A DNA stretch of 64,000 bases from Tuctoria greenei (taxonomy: Eukaryota > Streptophyta > Magnoliopsida > Poales > Poaceae). Made by a program: the position numbers and the translations under genes. The DNA is taken from positions 166,257,697 to 166,321,696 of the forward strand of contig JAYESD010000004.1 of assembly GCA_036927565.1 (NCBI GenBank), written 5' to 3'. Below, in pieces: positions 23,901 through 34,180 of this stretch (position 1 is the first letter of the stretch; each line of letters opens with the position of its first letter). Below the pieces are notes generated by a model, which saw nothing but the letters and a program-made list of their open reading frames with translations, was not told where the DNA came from and did no database searches.

Positions 23901-24433
23901 GGCAGCTCCAACCGCTCATGCTCCTCCACCCTGACGACTATCCAATCTTTCTTCCAGTCATCCCACTTCCCGGAAGGGAACGACCGGAGGTACTTGAATG
24001 GGCACTTCTTGCGCTTCACAAAGTAGTAGAAGCCAAGGTACTCATTGCTCCGGCCGGTGGTGTGGATGGTGAAGAAGGTCCGGAAGAGTTCGATGCAAGG
24101 GGGAATGCCCACCCACATCTCACAGAAGTGGAAAAAGATGGACACGAGGAGAATGGAGTGAGGGCCAAGGTGGTATAGCTGAAGACCATAGGAGTCTAGC
24201 AGCATCAAGAAGAAGGAAGAAAAAGGTGGGATCAACCCCACCATGGCGTACGAAGAAAAGTACACCATCTCGCCAGCGCGCTCCTTCTCGAAAGGGAGCT
24301 CTCCGCCGGCACGGACCAAGCGGTTGAAGAAGTCTGAGGACCACCCCATGAGGGCCCGGACCTTCTTCAAATCGTTGTCGGTCTTCAAGCGACTCTCGCG
24401 CAGACCCAACTCCATCGCAGCACAGCTAGGCAA
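20921..24433 (-). CDS. Gypsy-A antisense gene: Transposase_28-type domain plus coiled-coil protein
   Basis: Runs opposite to gag-pol, between pol and the 3' LTR. Exon 1 (24433 to about 22965) starts MPSCAAMELGLRESRLKTDN and has a 'putative gypsy type transposon' (Transposase_28) region near residues 60-170: LIPPFSSFFLMLLDSYGLQL, FYYFVKRKKC. Exon 2 (22886-20921) is an Ala/Pro/Glu-rich stretch (about 200 residues), then a long charged coiled coil, then a conserved end VTEYVLTCYTSRN. The borders fit an AT-rich 78-bp intron, 22964-22887 (donor AAG|GTAATT, acceptor CTGCAG), and the phase agrees on both sides. A TGA at 22982-22984 lies just before the donor, so exon 1 either uses a weaker donor about 27 bp upstream or carries a nonsense change. 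Role unknown; such ORFs are known in Tat elements. Confidence 0.75.
22887..22964 (-). other. Putative 78-bp intron of the gypsy-A antisense gene
   Basis: AT-rich with a T-rich tract before the acceptor. Donor GTAATTTTTA, acceptor CATCTGCAG. It separates two long open frames in the same phase. Splicing is inferred, not shown. Confidence 0.6.
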
Positions 24434-24946
24434 GAGAAGAGGAGCGAAGTACGAGTCGGGAGTTTGAGCGCAAGATCAGATGAGAGGCATAAAGAACTCC
24501 CGACGGTGCGCGCTTTCCTTCTTAAGTAAGCCCTCGCAATGCTTGGATGGAAACCGTAGGGAAGTCGAAGATACCACTCAGGAATTCAACCTAGCCGATG
24601 ACAAGAGGGCCCGGGACCACCCCGACGATCAAGTCGAGGCTCTACCCAGGCGAACGGTTGTCATCACGAGGCGGGAAACCCAAAGGCGGCGGCCTGACAG
24701 GGTGCGCGGAACCGATACGGTTTTCGTATCGGGAACCGACGACCTTCAATTGCGTGATATCCGCACGTCAAAGATCTCATCTGCCGCCTGAGGTGCGCCA
24801 CGCGGTGGGATCTAAATGTAAATCCCAGCCAACGGCACCTCCGAAGACCCTTGAAGACTCAGTTCAAGAGTCGCGAGGATGGACCCACCTCCGGCGGAAT
24901 GACTTCACCCTAGTGATCTTCCCCGGAGGTAGGTCCAGGGGGCCAC
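24434..24946. other. Antisense gene upstream region and polypurine tract of gypsy-A
   Basis: Lies between the antisense start codon and the 3' LTR. It ends 'aggtccagggggccac' at about 24931-24946, a plausible polypurine tract for plus-strand priming. On the minus strand this segment would hold the antisense promoter. No strong TATA box was seen. Confidence 0.55.
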
Positions 24947-25788
24947 TGTCGGTACCCTAAAAACCATACACCCCTTGAAGTTACAAAGATTTCAAAGGAA
25001 GGCCATTTACTTGGTTTGAGGACCCTCGAAGGCCCACTTGTCATACATGACCGGACCCGCTTCTCCAACATGGTTAATCCCTGGGTCGCCACGTGTACAA
25101 ACAAACCGGAGCTACCGCCCACAAGGGGGAAGCTCCGGGCCACGTACCGAAATGGCACCTCCGTACTTAACCCCTGACCGAGAGAAGCTCCAGACCTGAC
25201 ACGTGTTAGGTAGCCCCGGAGCTACCTGCTTCCCACAGCAAGCTCCGGAGCTGCCACGTGTCCAAACGTCGGACCTGACAGCCTCTAACCTCCGGAAGAC
25301 CTTGTAACGGCTCCGGATCTTCAAAGGAGAGCCAAGGACTTCAAGACCCGATTAAGCGTCATTAATGCCATATTAATGACACTTAAACAGACGATCTTAA
25401 CACCAGTAACAGCACTGTCGGAGCCTGTGACAGGATCATTAACAGCAATTAATCTTGTATCAATACTAGTAACCGTCGGGGCCACATGTCGGGCCAGGCT
25501 AGCTTGTAACAGCCTGTCCTTGTACTATAAAAGGACAGGCCGACGATACACTCAGGGACGTTGACAGACGAACTCACGCACCCGATACACTCGTGACAAG
25601 CTAATACAACACCAACACACCCGTGGAGTAGGGTATTACGCTCAGACACCCCGAACCAAGTAAATCCTTGTGTCTCCTGTGTTAAACTACAATCCACCTT
25701 CTTGAATCTCCGCGCGCCCACACCGAACCACAAACTCCTTCAACACTTTAGCAGTGTCGGGAGATCTGCCGGATCAAAACCACCGACA
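24947..25788 (+). repeat. Gypsy-A 3' LTR
   Basis: 842 bp, about 97.5% identical to the 5' LTR by hand count. Followed at once by the ACAGT target duplication (25789-25793). Confidence 0.92.
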
Positions 25789-25793
25789 ACAGT

Positions 25794-26500
25794 TTTATTG
25801 GTGTTTGAGGGAAATAGACCTAAAAATGTTGTGCCCCACCCCTAAGAGCCTGAGTGGGACCCCACCAAGGCCCCACGGATTCCCAATGGGATTCCACCCT
25901 CGAACCCTACCACTCCTCCCCTATATAAGAAATCGAATCCCTCCTCTAACCCCTACCCACATGAGAAAATCCCCACCGCCCTGGCATAGCACCGTGAGCT
26001 ATCGTTCGGAAGAGGAAGCTCTAGACACAAAGAAGGAAAGGAGGAAGAAGGAGAGAACAAAGGAGGAAGAAGAAGAAGAATGAAGGAGAAAGAAGGAGAA
26101 ACTAGCGAGATCATCTTTGCTGCTACGTTCTTTTTCATAAACCCTTCACCATCATCATCTTTGTCATCAACAGATCTAGACGCTTGATATGTACCACACT
26201 CCATCCACGATCGTTGAGCCGTTGCACCCACGATAAATACCCAAGATCCAACTTTCCAAGACAATTTTGACCTACTACTCGAATCAAGCCACGCCCTAGC
26301 AGAAAAATTGAAAATCACTGGATCACTGCGGACTAGTCCGGTCGCTGAACAGACCTGCCCGGCCCATGCGGACTTGTACGGCCCATGTGCGGACTATTCC
26401 GCCGTCTGAATTCTAGAAATCCACGAACTTCCACCATTTCTCCGGAAATGACGAAACCCACATAAATACGTAAAACTTAGTTGCACACAGTTAGTAAACA
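25794..26500 (+). mobile_element. Gypsy-C LTR, second part (end uncertain)
   Basis: Continues the LTR interrupted at 15809. It carries a TATA box in 'cccctatataagaaatcg' near 25921-25928, purine-rich sequence (26020-26100), and the 'ggactagtccgg' word found in the first part. I could not fix the LTR end or a primer binding site. It probably ends between 26400 and 26600. Confidence 0.6.
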
Positions 26501-27334
26501 ATAGTAGTAACTTGATGACATGTATTACAGCATAATCACCTCATGCATGCACATTATGGCATATTGATTAATATGTTAGCATTTTATTGATTGCAATGCT
26601 TGTTTCGCATATGGGTCTTTCAAAATAGAAGGAAACGCTCAAGAGGGTACATACGAGGAACTTCCACATCGCATATGGGTCTTCCAAAATAGAAGGAAAT
26701 GCTCAAGAGGGTACATATGAGGACCTTCCACACCAGAACTCTGAAGCACTCGACCCAAACAAGCCACGTGAGCAAAGCAGGTGTCCTTGAACATTTTGGT
26801 CCTGTTTTTGAAATATTTTATTTTGAACTTGCATGCTTGTGTCAAATTGACGGGAAACCCATGGATAGGAGTTTTCTAGCGCTACTGGTAACAAGACATG
26901 TTATACTTGAGGTCAGGTAGGACACTTTGCTAATCAGTGCCCAAAGTCAAGTCAAAGACACATGAATAATGCTCCAAGACAGAACCCCAGGCTAAATGAG
27001 GAGCAACACAGGGCAACCGTGAACCGCAAAATTTCACTCATGCCAAGGTGAACCATGTCTCAACTGACGAAGCTTAGCAAGCTGATGATGTCGTGATTGG
27101 TATGTTCCTTGCAAACTCCAATCCTGCAACTATATTATTTTATTCTGAAGCATCTCATCAAAGTATGTTGTCAAGTATAGTATGCCTACATCTCATATGA
27201 AGTACACTATGTTGGTTAGTTCTCGTGGAGGGGAGACGAGGACAAATATACTATGTCCAAAAGTAAGTCTTAAAATACGGGGAGTAGATTTTCTCGTCAA
27301 TCTCATCTATCTAAATTCACATGGACTGGACATA
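26501..27334 (+). pseudogene. Gypsy-C gag to protease fragment, degenerate
   Basis: Frame-shifted but readable in pieces. AYGSSKIEGN-type sequence is duplicated as two tandem copies of about 63 bp at 26607-26669 and 26670-26732. Then come a zinc-knuckle remnant (VGHFANQCPKS near 26925-26950) and a protease-like stretch (VNHVSTDEA then VVIGMFLAN at about 27050-27115), where the usual DSGASH motif is replaced. It ends in a frame reading KIRGVDFLVNLIYLNSHGLD, typical of the region just after protease, and is cut there by CACTA-3 at 27335. No downstream RT of this element is present. Confidence 0.65.
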
Positions 27335-27344
27335 CACTACTAGG

Positions 27345-28830
27345 ATTCCGGGTTATTGCGACGAAAAAAATCGTTGCAATAGGTCGAAATTCGTCGCGAT
27401 AGGTTGTTGTTGCAACGAAATAGAATGTCGCAATAGTTTTTCCGACTCGTGGCGATAACAGCCGTGGCAATAGGTTATTGCGACGACTTGACATCCATGG
27501 CTAATAGTACGGTATTGCGATGACTCCACGTTGGTGGCAAATAGTATGGTATTGCAACGGTTTAACGTATTGCAACGATTTAACGTATTGCGACGAAAAT
27601 ATCAGTGTTGCAACGATGTCACATTCGTGGCAAAAAGTATGGTACTACAACGAATCCACGTTCGTTGCAAATAGTATGGTATTGCAACGGTTTAACGTAT
27701 TGTGAAGATTTAACGTATTGCAATGAAAATAACGGTGTTGCAACGATGCAGCATTCGTGGCAAAAAGTATGGTATTGCAACGACTCCACGTTCGTGGCAA
27801 ATAGTATGGTATTGCAACATTTTAACGTATTGCGACGATTTAACGTATTGCAACGAAAATAACGGTGTTGCAACGATGCCACATTCGTGGCAAAAAGTAT
27901 GGTATTGCAACGACTCCACGTTCGTGGCAAATAGTATGATATTGCAACGGTTTAACGTATTGCGATGATTTAACGTATTGCAACGAATAATACGTTATTT
28001 GCAATGATTTCACATCTGTGGCGATAAGTACGGTATCGCGACGATTTCATACTCGTGGCGAATAGTATGGTATCGCGACATTTTCACATTCACGGCGAAT
28101 AGTACGGTGTTGCAGCGATTTCACATCCGTAGCGAATAGTACGGTATGGAAATGTTTTTACATTCATGGCGAATAGTATGGTGTTGCAACGATTTCACAT
28201 CTATGGTCAATAGTACGGTATCGCGACGATTTCACACACGTGGCGAATAATATGGTATCGCGATGTTTTCACATCCGCGACGAATAGTACAGTATCGCGA
28301 CGATTTCACACTCGTGGCGAATAATATCATATCAAGACGTTTTCACATTCGTGGCAAATACTACGGTGTTGCAACGATTTCACTTCCGTGGCGAATAGTA
28401 CGGTATCACGATGATTTCACACTCGTGGCGAATAATATGGTATCGCGACAATTTCACAGTCGTGGCCAATAATACGGTAATGCAACGATTTAACGTTCAT
28501 GGCGAATAGTACGGTATTGCCACGATTTCAAAACCGTGACAACAATATTGTATTGCAACGATTTCTGATGTGTGGCAATAAATTCGTAATGCAACAAATT
28601 CAAATCTGTTGCAACAGGGTCGTAATGCGACGTTCTTTGGGTGGTGTCAATAGCAGTCTAGTACAACGCTTTTTCGGTCGTAGCCAAATGTTTGTAGTGC
28701 AACGTTTTATAATTTATGGCAATAGCTAGCTTCTTATTGCAACAATTTATTTTCGTCGCAATAATCTGTTATTGCCATGTTTTATAATTAGCGGCACTAG
28801 AATCCTAATGCACCAGGTTTGAAAATTAGT
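27345..28830. repeat. CACTA-3 subterminal array (about 43-bp monomer, 129-bp higher-order unit)
   Basis: Many copies of a unit like 'gtggcgaatagtacggtattgcaacgattt'. Between 27546 and 27940 the 'tatggtattgcaac(gg)tttaacg' word returns every 128 to 131 bp, about three times the 43-bp monomer spacing seen at 28000-28500. Divergence rises toward 28800. Presumed TNPA binding region. Confidence 0.85.
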
Positions 28831-28936
28831 GGCAACAGAATCAATTTATTCGCACACGATACGTCTGTCGACTTAACAACAAACATCCAGCAATTGATGC
28901 AACGCTCAAGGACCCTTGCGTCATTATGAGACGATG

Positions 28937-30706
28937 TTATTTACAGTTTTTTTCAGGTTGCAACATTGTACCCATTAAAAGAGCACCGCGACGAGTTGTA
29001 GTATTAGGAATAGTTTCTCGAACATCCAACTTCGACTTGGTGCGAGCAGAAGCCTTTTGTGGAGTTGCTGGTAGCCATTGTTGATTTTGCAAGCTCTCTA
29101 TCATTCTGCGCATGTCTGCTAGCTCCTTTTCTTGCCATGCAGAATTGGCTGCCATCTGATCATGTAAAGCCTGGACTTCCTGGTTGAGCTGTTCATTTGC
29201 CTGGACGAAGCCATCCATCTGGGAGGTCATATAATCATTTCTTCCTTCCAACTCTTGCACCTGAGAGTTGAGGTCTTCATTTCCATTTTGCAAGGATCGA
29301 ACTTGCTGGGAGAGCTGGTCAGACATCTGGATACGCAGTATTTCAGAAACATTAGGTTTAGCCATATAACCACGCCCCCGAAACTGTGATCCTCCAGAAC
29401 CGGTTGCGGATATATAAGTAAGCTGGAAGATGTTGTTTCTTTCCTCATCTGGGATTGGGACTCCCAGCTCAACTTCCTTGACGTTGATTTGGGCACGTGC
29501 CTGGGTCTATATACAAAAAGGAAAGTCACATGTACATTGCAAATATTTATTTAAATGGGGACTATTTGAAGTGTTTCTCACATGTACAGCTTCTGCCTGC
29601 TCGTTTGCCCATTGACCGTTCTTCACATGGCTTGCCTCCCACAGTTCTATGTCATCGGGTTCTTTTCCGGTCTCTGGGTCTCGCTACATCAAATACAAGT
29701 AAAATTTGATTGAATGATTGCAGTGCAAAGTAAAAGCATGATTTAGTTTTCATACCTTCTCGTAACTAAGTTGGGCGTAGGATTTCGAGCCAAGCAAGTG
29801 TTTTGTCTTTTGAGTACTTCGATTTTGTGAATTGGTTCTGCTTATTGACTGCAATTTTAAGAATTAATTTCACGAATGGGTGTTATCAAATAGTTATTGT
29901 ACGATATGAAGGTATTAGAAAGCTAGCTGACCTTGAATCGCTCAGACCCAAAATAGTCCATAAGCGCCAACCAATCGGAATCTGCTACGTCAACAGGCTT
30001 GTTTTGTATACGTTCCTCATCGGTCGAACACTTTTTATAGGTGGCATGCAATGTTGATCGCCACCCCTTGTAGCGCTCACCAGCAATCTTCAATATTTTT
30101 CTTCTGGTATCATCTGTGTCCTCCAAGTTCTAGACATTCTGTATATTGTATATCACACTGTTATAAACGTACAAGATGGAGGTCGCTAGAAAAAATACTT
30201 ATGTGGGGTGTCACAACACTAACCAGAATGTCTCTCACTATATCGCTCTTTGAAGTATCGCCAACCTCTGCCCACTTCCTTACACCAGCGAGGGGTGCAT
30301 TTTTTTTGTTGTAATAACCACATCATCGACAAAGTGCCGCTTATTAGGACCAACCGCAGTACCCAACCTATCGGACCACTAAATTTGTAGCTTCCGATTC
30401 TGATCATTCGTTCTATTTGCAGATGCTAGATAGCGCAATTTAGCAACCATAAGTCCTTTAGCAACCCCTCTTCCAAACTTCTTTCCTTCTGTTAGTGTCA
30501 TTTAAACGGTAAATGTTTAAAGCAAATTAGCAACTGACCAGGCCTAGTATCATGTACAAATAGTGTGAAAGAAGAAGAAGTCTGATGTTTTACCATCTTC
30601 AGGACGAGTGCGGCAAATACAAGCATGGGAACATCGCGTCGCAACAGCATTTTGCTCCATATTGGGCGATGCATTGACTTGTTGACTTCTTTGTTGCTGT
30701 TCATAC
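28937..30706 (-). pseudogene. CACTA-3 TNPA-like gene (Transposase_24 type), damaged
   Basis: Read in pieces on the minus strand: KKFGRGVAKGLMVAKLRYL (about 30480-30430) with an in-frame TAG after it; ERYKGWRSTLHATYKKC to DYFGSERFK (30126-29923); KHLLGSKSYAQLSYEK ending at a GT donor near 29757; RDPETGKEPDDIELWEA (about 29690-29640); and a last exon of about 170 codons ending at 28937 that is a Gln/Glu-rich coiled coil (MSDQLSQQVRSLQNGNEDLN). These are the usual parts of plant CACTA TNPA proteins, which bind subterminal repeats. At least two stops break the first exons. The 30706-30498 frame may be the first exon. Confidence 0.75.
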
Positions 30707-31033
30707 CCTACAATCAGGCATCACGCAGTAGTCAGTGGCGCTACAGCACCCGTAGTACTGCAGGGGATTTTCAGTCCAGCTGCGAAGCAGGCAAGATAGT
30801 AGCTGGCGATGTTAGAGAAAGAGAGGGTTCACTGGGTGCTGATCCTCTGCAGTACTGCCGGTTCGGTCTGACCGACATCAGCAGGAGCGTGTCTCGAGGC
30901 AAATTGGTGGCAGGGCGAGTCATGGACGTCAGCGGTATTAGCAGGTAGACGATGCAAGACAGATGAGGCGGGCAGCTTGCGACGTTTAACAAAGCTAGGG
31001 TTCTGTCTGGCAGTGCACTGACAACATTTAAGT
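30707..31033. other. No gene recognised; CAGTACTGCAG words
   Basis: Contains 'gtagtactgcagggga' near 30752 and 'ctgcagtactgcc' near 30848, which share the core of the foldback element at 36754. Otherwise anonymous. Confidence 0.4.
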
Positions 31034-31200
31034 CAGAGGATCGATGTCCAGATCACACCGCTGATCTCACGTGACTTACGTTTTTACTGCAAGCGATGCA
31101 GTAAATATCCAACGGTGTGATTCCGTTGGATCTTTACTGCATCGCGTGCAGTAAAAACGTATAAGTCAGGTGATCTGCGTCCATTGATATCACCTCAGAG
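31034..31200. repeat. Foldback MITE-like hairpin
   Basis: The core arms 31072-31115 and 31123-31168 are nearly perfect inverted repeats (TGACTTACG/CGTATAAGTCA outside, CCAACGG/CCGTTGG at the loop), with a 7-nt loop. Weaker complementarity extends to about 31034 and 31200. No coding content. Confidence 0.8.
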
Positions 31201-31534
31201 CAAGTCTCGAGGCTAGGATAGTGTGGTGGATCTAGGAATTAAATTTAGGTGGATTGCATACTGATATTTTGCTCTGCATGTTAGCATCTCGCCCTAAAGT
31301 GCTACTAGAACGGATACATGAATATAATCTTGCGTTAATTACCAAACATCAGGAACGCATTTGGCAGTGTAAAAAACGGAATTGAGATCATATAAGCAGC
31401 AATGAACCCTCATGTACATGCATATCTAAACTATATGATGCTAACATTTCTTAGTGGACAGGGGTTAATGATATTGGAATATTTTTTCCAGGGTATGCCA
31501 TGTCATATGGGGCATAGCATGTAGGTACCCCGTA
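31201..31534. other. No gene recognised
   Basis: Anonymous sequence between the foldback element and the GC-rich tandem repeats. I see nothing to annotate. Confidence 0.5.
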
Positions 31535-32060
31535 ATGGCCAGGGGTTTACGGGCAGCGGGGTCATCACGGCACGCGAACGATGGGACGTGGAGATGGAGG
31601 GAGACGCTTCGGGGAGGACAGTGAAGTGACCACCAGCAGGGCGTCGGCGCCGGCCGGTGCCGGAGTAACCAGCAGCGACATGGGTTTGCGGGCGGCGGGG
31701 TCATCATGACACGCGAAGGATGGGACTGGCGATGGTCGAGGGAGACGCGTTTCTGAGGACACTGAAGTGAGCAGCAGCAGGGCGTGGTCGCCGGTGCCGG
31801 AGTGGTGGCGGCAAGAGAGCCCAGCATGCGCGTGTAGGCATCAATAAATCACGCCATCACATATACTTACCAGCAGGGCGTGGGCGCCGGCCGGTGCCGG
31901 TTTTACCGGCGGCGACAGGGGTTTGCGGGCGGTGGGGTCATCATGACACACGAAGGATGGGATGTGGTGATGGTGGAGGGAGACGCGTCGGGGAGGACAC
32001 TGAAGTGAGCAGCAGAAGGGTGTGGTCGCCGGTGCCGGAGTGGCCGGCGGCGAGAGAGCC
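31535..32060. repeat. GC-rich tandem repeat, three units
   Basis: Units begin 'ggggtttacgggcagcggggtca' or 'gggtttgcgggcggcgggg' near 31547, 31682 and 31918 and run on to 'ggagacgc...gaggacactgaagtgagcagcagcaggg...ggtgccgg'. The second is longer and includes 'gcatcaataaatcacgccatcacatatac', which recurs after the third. Window position 1 begins inside a similar unit. Confidence 0.8.
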
Positions 32061-33660
32061 CATCGTGCTTGTAGGCATCAATAAATCACGCCATCACATA
32101 TACAGATTAATTGTTAACTGGGACTAGGAAACTACAATCGCAATGCTAAAATATTTAGTAGAGCACGGTACATATTTATACTCGTAGTACCAGCATGGGA
32201 TGACGAATCTCGGGGTTCCTGAGCATCAGGTGCTGCAATATTCTCTGCATACGATGCAAAGGAATTAACGTTTTAGAAATATGTGTATTTTGATAGTAAA
32301 CATATTTATAGTTATACCAGGTGCTTGTTGCCCATCACGATTACATGTAGACGACACGACGGTTTGGTATCTTCTTCCTAAAGTAAAGAGTATATATAGT
32401 AAGTAACAGTGATAACATCAGATTACATGAGGATGTGTATTTTAGATTGGGCGGTGTGGTTGCTATGAACTGAAAATGTTTGTTTTGAACAGAGGAATTA
32501 GAAATGAAGGAGTAGGAAAAAAACCGTACAATCCGAGAAAGAAAAACAAGAAAAACGTGTATAAACCGTGGGAACTGAAAATCTTAGGAATACAAGTTTG
32601 GAACACAGGAATGAGAGTACAACATTGGGAGTGGTTGATAAGATAACCCTGGCGTCATTTACTTCTAAATCAAGAAATTACATAGTACATGCGGTTTTTA
32701 ATAGTTATCTTTCCTGACATGGAAATGTATAGAAATACACTACCTAAACTGTCGGAGCTACATTTATTTCGGGGCAGAGGTGTAGTGTATTTTATATAAG
32801 GAAAAAAGTAGAATGCAATCAGATGCTAGGGTAAAATAAAAAGATGAATCGACTGTAGGATGCCGATCTAACGATTGAGGATAGTTGATTGCACGATTGC
32901 ACCATTAATCAGATTTTATACTAGACATTCATGAAACATAAGAGCATATAAGAAGGAGTTGGGACGACAACTAGGAATGAACTGGCTGCAGCTGTTGGGA
33001 CGACAACTAAAGCGATAAGGAGGGAGTAGCTCTATAAAAAGACGGCATGGATCGTGTAGAACTTATGTAGCACAAAACTAGAGTCCGTGATGTCGCAGGG
33101 CGGGGTCGGCGATGAAGCGTTTCGGTAGAGCCCATCAAACTTGGTCGCTCGACGTCGTACCCACAGTCACCACCACCACTCACACGGGAATTTCTTAGGA
33201 ATGCAAGTTTGGAACACAACACTAAGAGGAGAACATGTGTGCCGGGAATGGAAGCCACTGCGGGATTAGAGGGAGACGCACATTTATATTCGTCGTGGCT
33301 AGCTACAAATGGGCGGGACTGGAATTTTGGGTGCACGGAGTGAAGTTTCAATTGCGAAGATCTCAATTGTGCGCGCCAAGAAGAATGAAAATTTTTTCGA
33401 GGGACCGCTACCTGCCGTTCATCTTTGTTTTCATAGAGATGTAAAAGCAGTCATGTGGTAGTGGGACATTCCAAAAAAAAACGAACAAAAATATGAATCG
33501 CCAAATGTATCATTGTGCTAATGCAAACGACATGCAAATACAGAGAACACCAAAGTCCACGAAAGGAGGACGGCAAATCCATGGTCTAGTAAAAGGTAAA
33601 CAATGAGCATTTTATATATAACATTCATCGCAATGAAATGATAACATATACAACGTATAT
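32035..33660. repeat. Dispersed repeat block, copy 2
   Basis: Direct-orientation copy of 1-684 plus 9436-10690. It lacks CACTA-1 and so resembles the empty site, although about 550 bp at 32480-33025 differ, with 'ggaatgagag'/'gtttggaacacagg' MITE-like sequence. No gene is supported. Confidence 0.75.
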
Positions 33661-33727
33661 ACTACTACTACAAAAAAAAACATTTTCCCCTGTGATGTCT
33701 AATCTTCAGGCCGATGGTCCAAAGCTG

Positions 33728-33749
33728 CCTGTGATACGAGTATCACAGG
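33728..33749. repeat. Perfect palindrome near the left end of the G1-G2 element
   Basis: CCTGTGATAC, two bases, GTATCACAGG. A plausible protein-binding site in a subterminal position. Confidence 0.8.
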
Positions 33750-34180
33750 TACATACGATATATATATCAACAATGTCATCGGATATTAGTTACAATGGAT
33801 AAAGTTCTTTTCATGCACCTGTTGCATAAGGCGATGGACTAGTTAGCAATTTAGATGACGTAATTTCCTAATAAAGTTAATTATGCATCATGACTGTTGT
33901 TAGTTCTATTACTTGTAAGGATAATGTTTACCGGATTTCATTCATTCAGCCACAAGAAATATAGACGGTCCCAAGTTACAAACAAATAGGAGATGTTTTC
34001 GATAAAAGAAGTTTTTCGATACTGCATATATAGAACACATTGTTCATGAACACAAAGACATATTTCATTAACAAACAAGTAATAGGAAAACACGTAGTAG
34101 ACAGAAAGAACAAGATAAACTACACCTAATACTACTCTACTCAGAGATCACGAAATAGATAAACTACTCTTAATACTACT
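33750..34180. other. Probable 3' flank of G1
   Basis: AT-rich with no gene recognised. 34108-34190 holds a small tandem duplication of 'gataaactac(ac)ctaatactactctac' ending at the G1 stop codon. Confidence 0.5.

Larger units (their letters stand above)
15810..25788 (+). mobile_element. Gypsy-A: Tat-type Ty3/gypsy LTR retrotransposon, internally deleted
   Basis: Two 842-bp LTRs (15810-16651 and 24947-25788) starting TGTCGG and ending in CA, flanked by ACAGT at 15805-15809 and 25789-25793. Hand comparison gives about 21 differences between the LTRs (about 2.5%). At the often-used rate of 1.3e-8 per site per year that is about 1 million years. A second RNase H domain plus an antisense gene before the 3' LTR point to the Tat lineage. 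Relative to gypsy-B, about 3 kb covering gag, protease and most of RT is missing. It is non-autonomous. Confidence 0.95.
27335..30706 (-). mobile_element. CACTA-3: CACTA element, left end and TNPA region, right end not found
   Basis: Starts CACTACTAGGATTCCGG at 27335, preceded by ATA. A long subterminal repeat array follows, then a minus-strand TNPA-like gene. Its motif core (ATTGCGACGA) is related to that of CACTA-1 (TTTGCGACGG). I looked for a TAGTG end followed by ATA up to about 31500 and found none, and no right subterminal cluster. The element is therefore truncated, and its right limit here is only the end of recognisable gene sequence. Confidence 0.75.

Noticed and set aside
27520..28730. 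Regularly spaced repeats resembling a CRISPR array, and short frames on both strands
   Set aside because: Repeats are degenerate, contiguous at about 43 bp and follow a CACTA terminus. This is a plant transposon subterminal array. The frames are repeat translations.
30900..31500. Right end of CACTA-3
   Set aside because: TAGTG occurs near 31216 and 31453, but neither is followed by the ATA that precedes the left end, and no subterminal repeats adjoin them.
33235..33444. Short frames in repeat block copy 2 (and 9857-10242 in copy 1)
   Set aside because: The frames are not shared between the two copies despite clear DNA similarity, so no protein is conserved.
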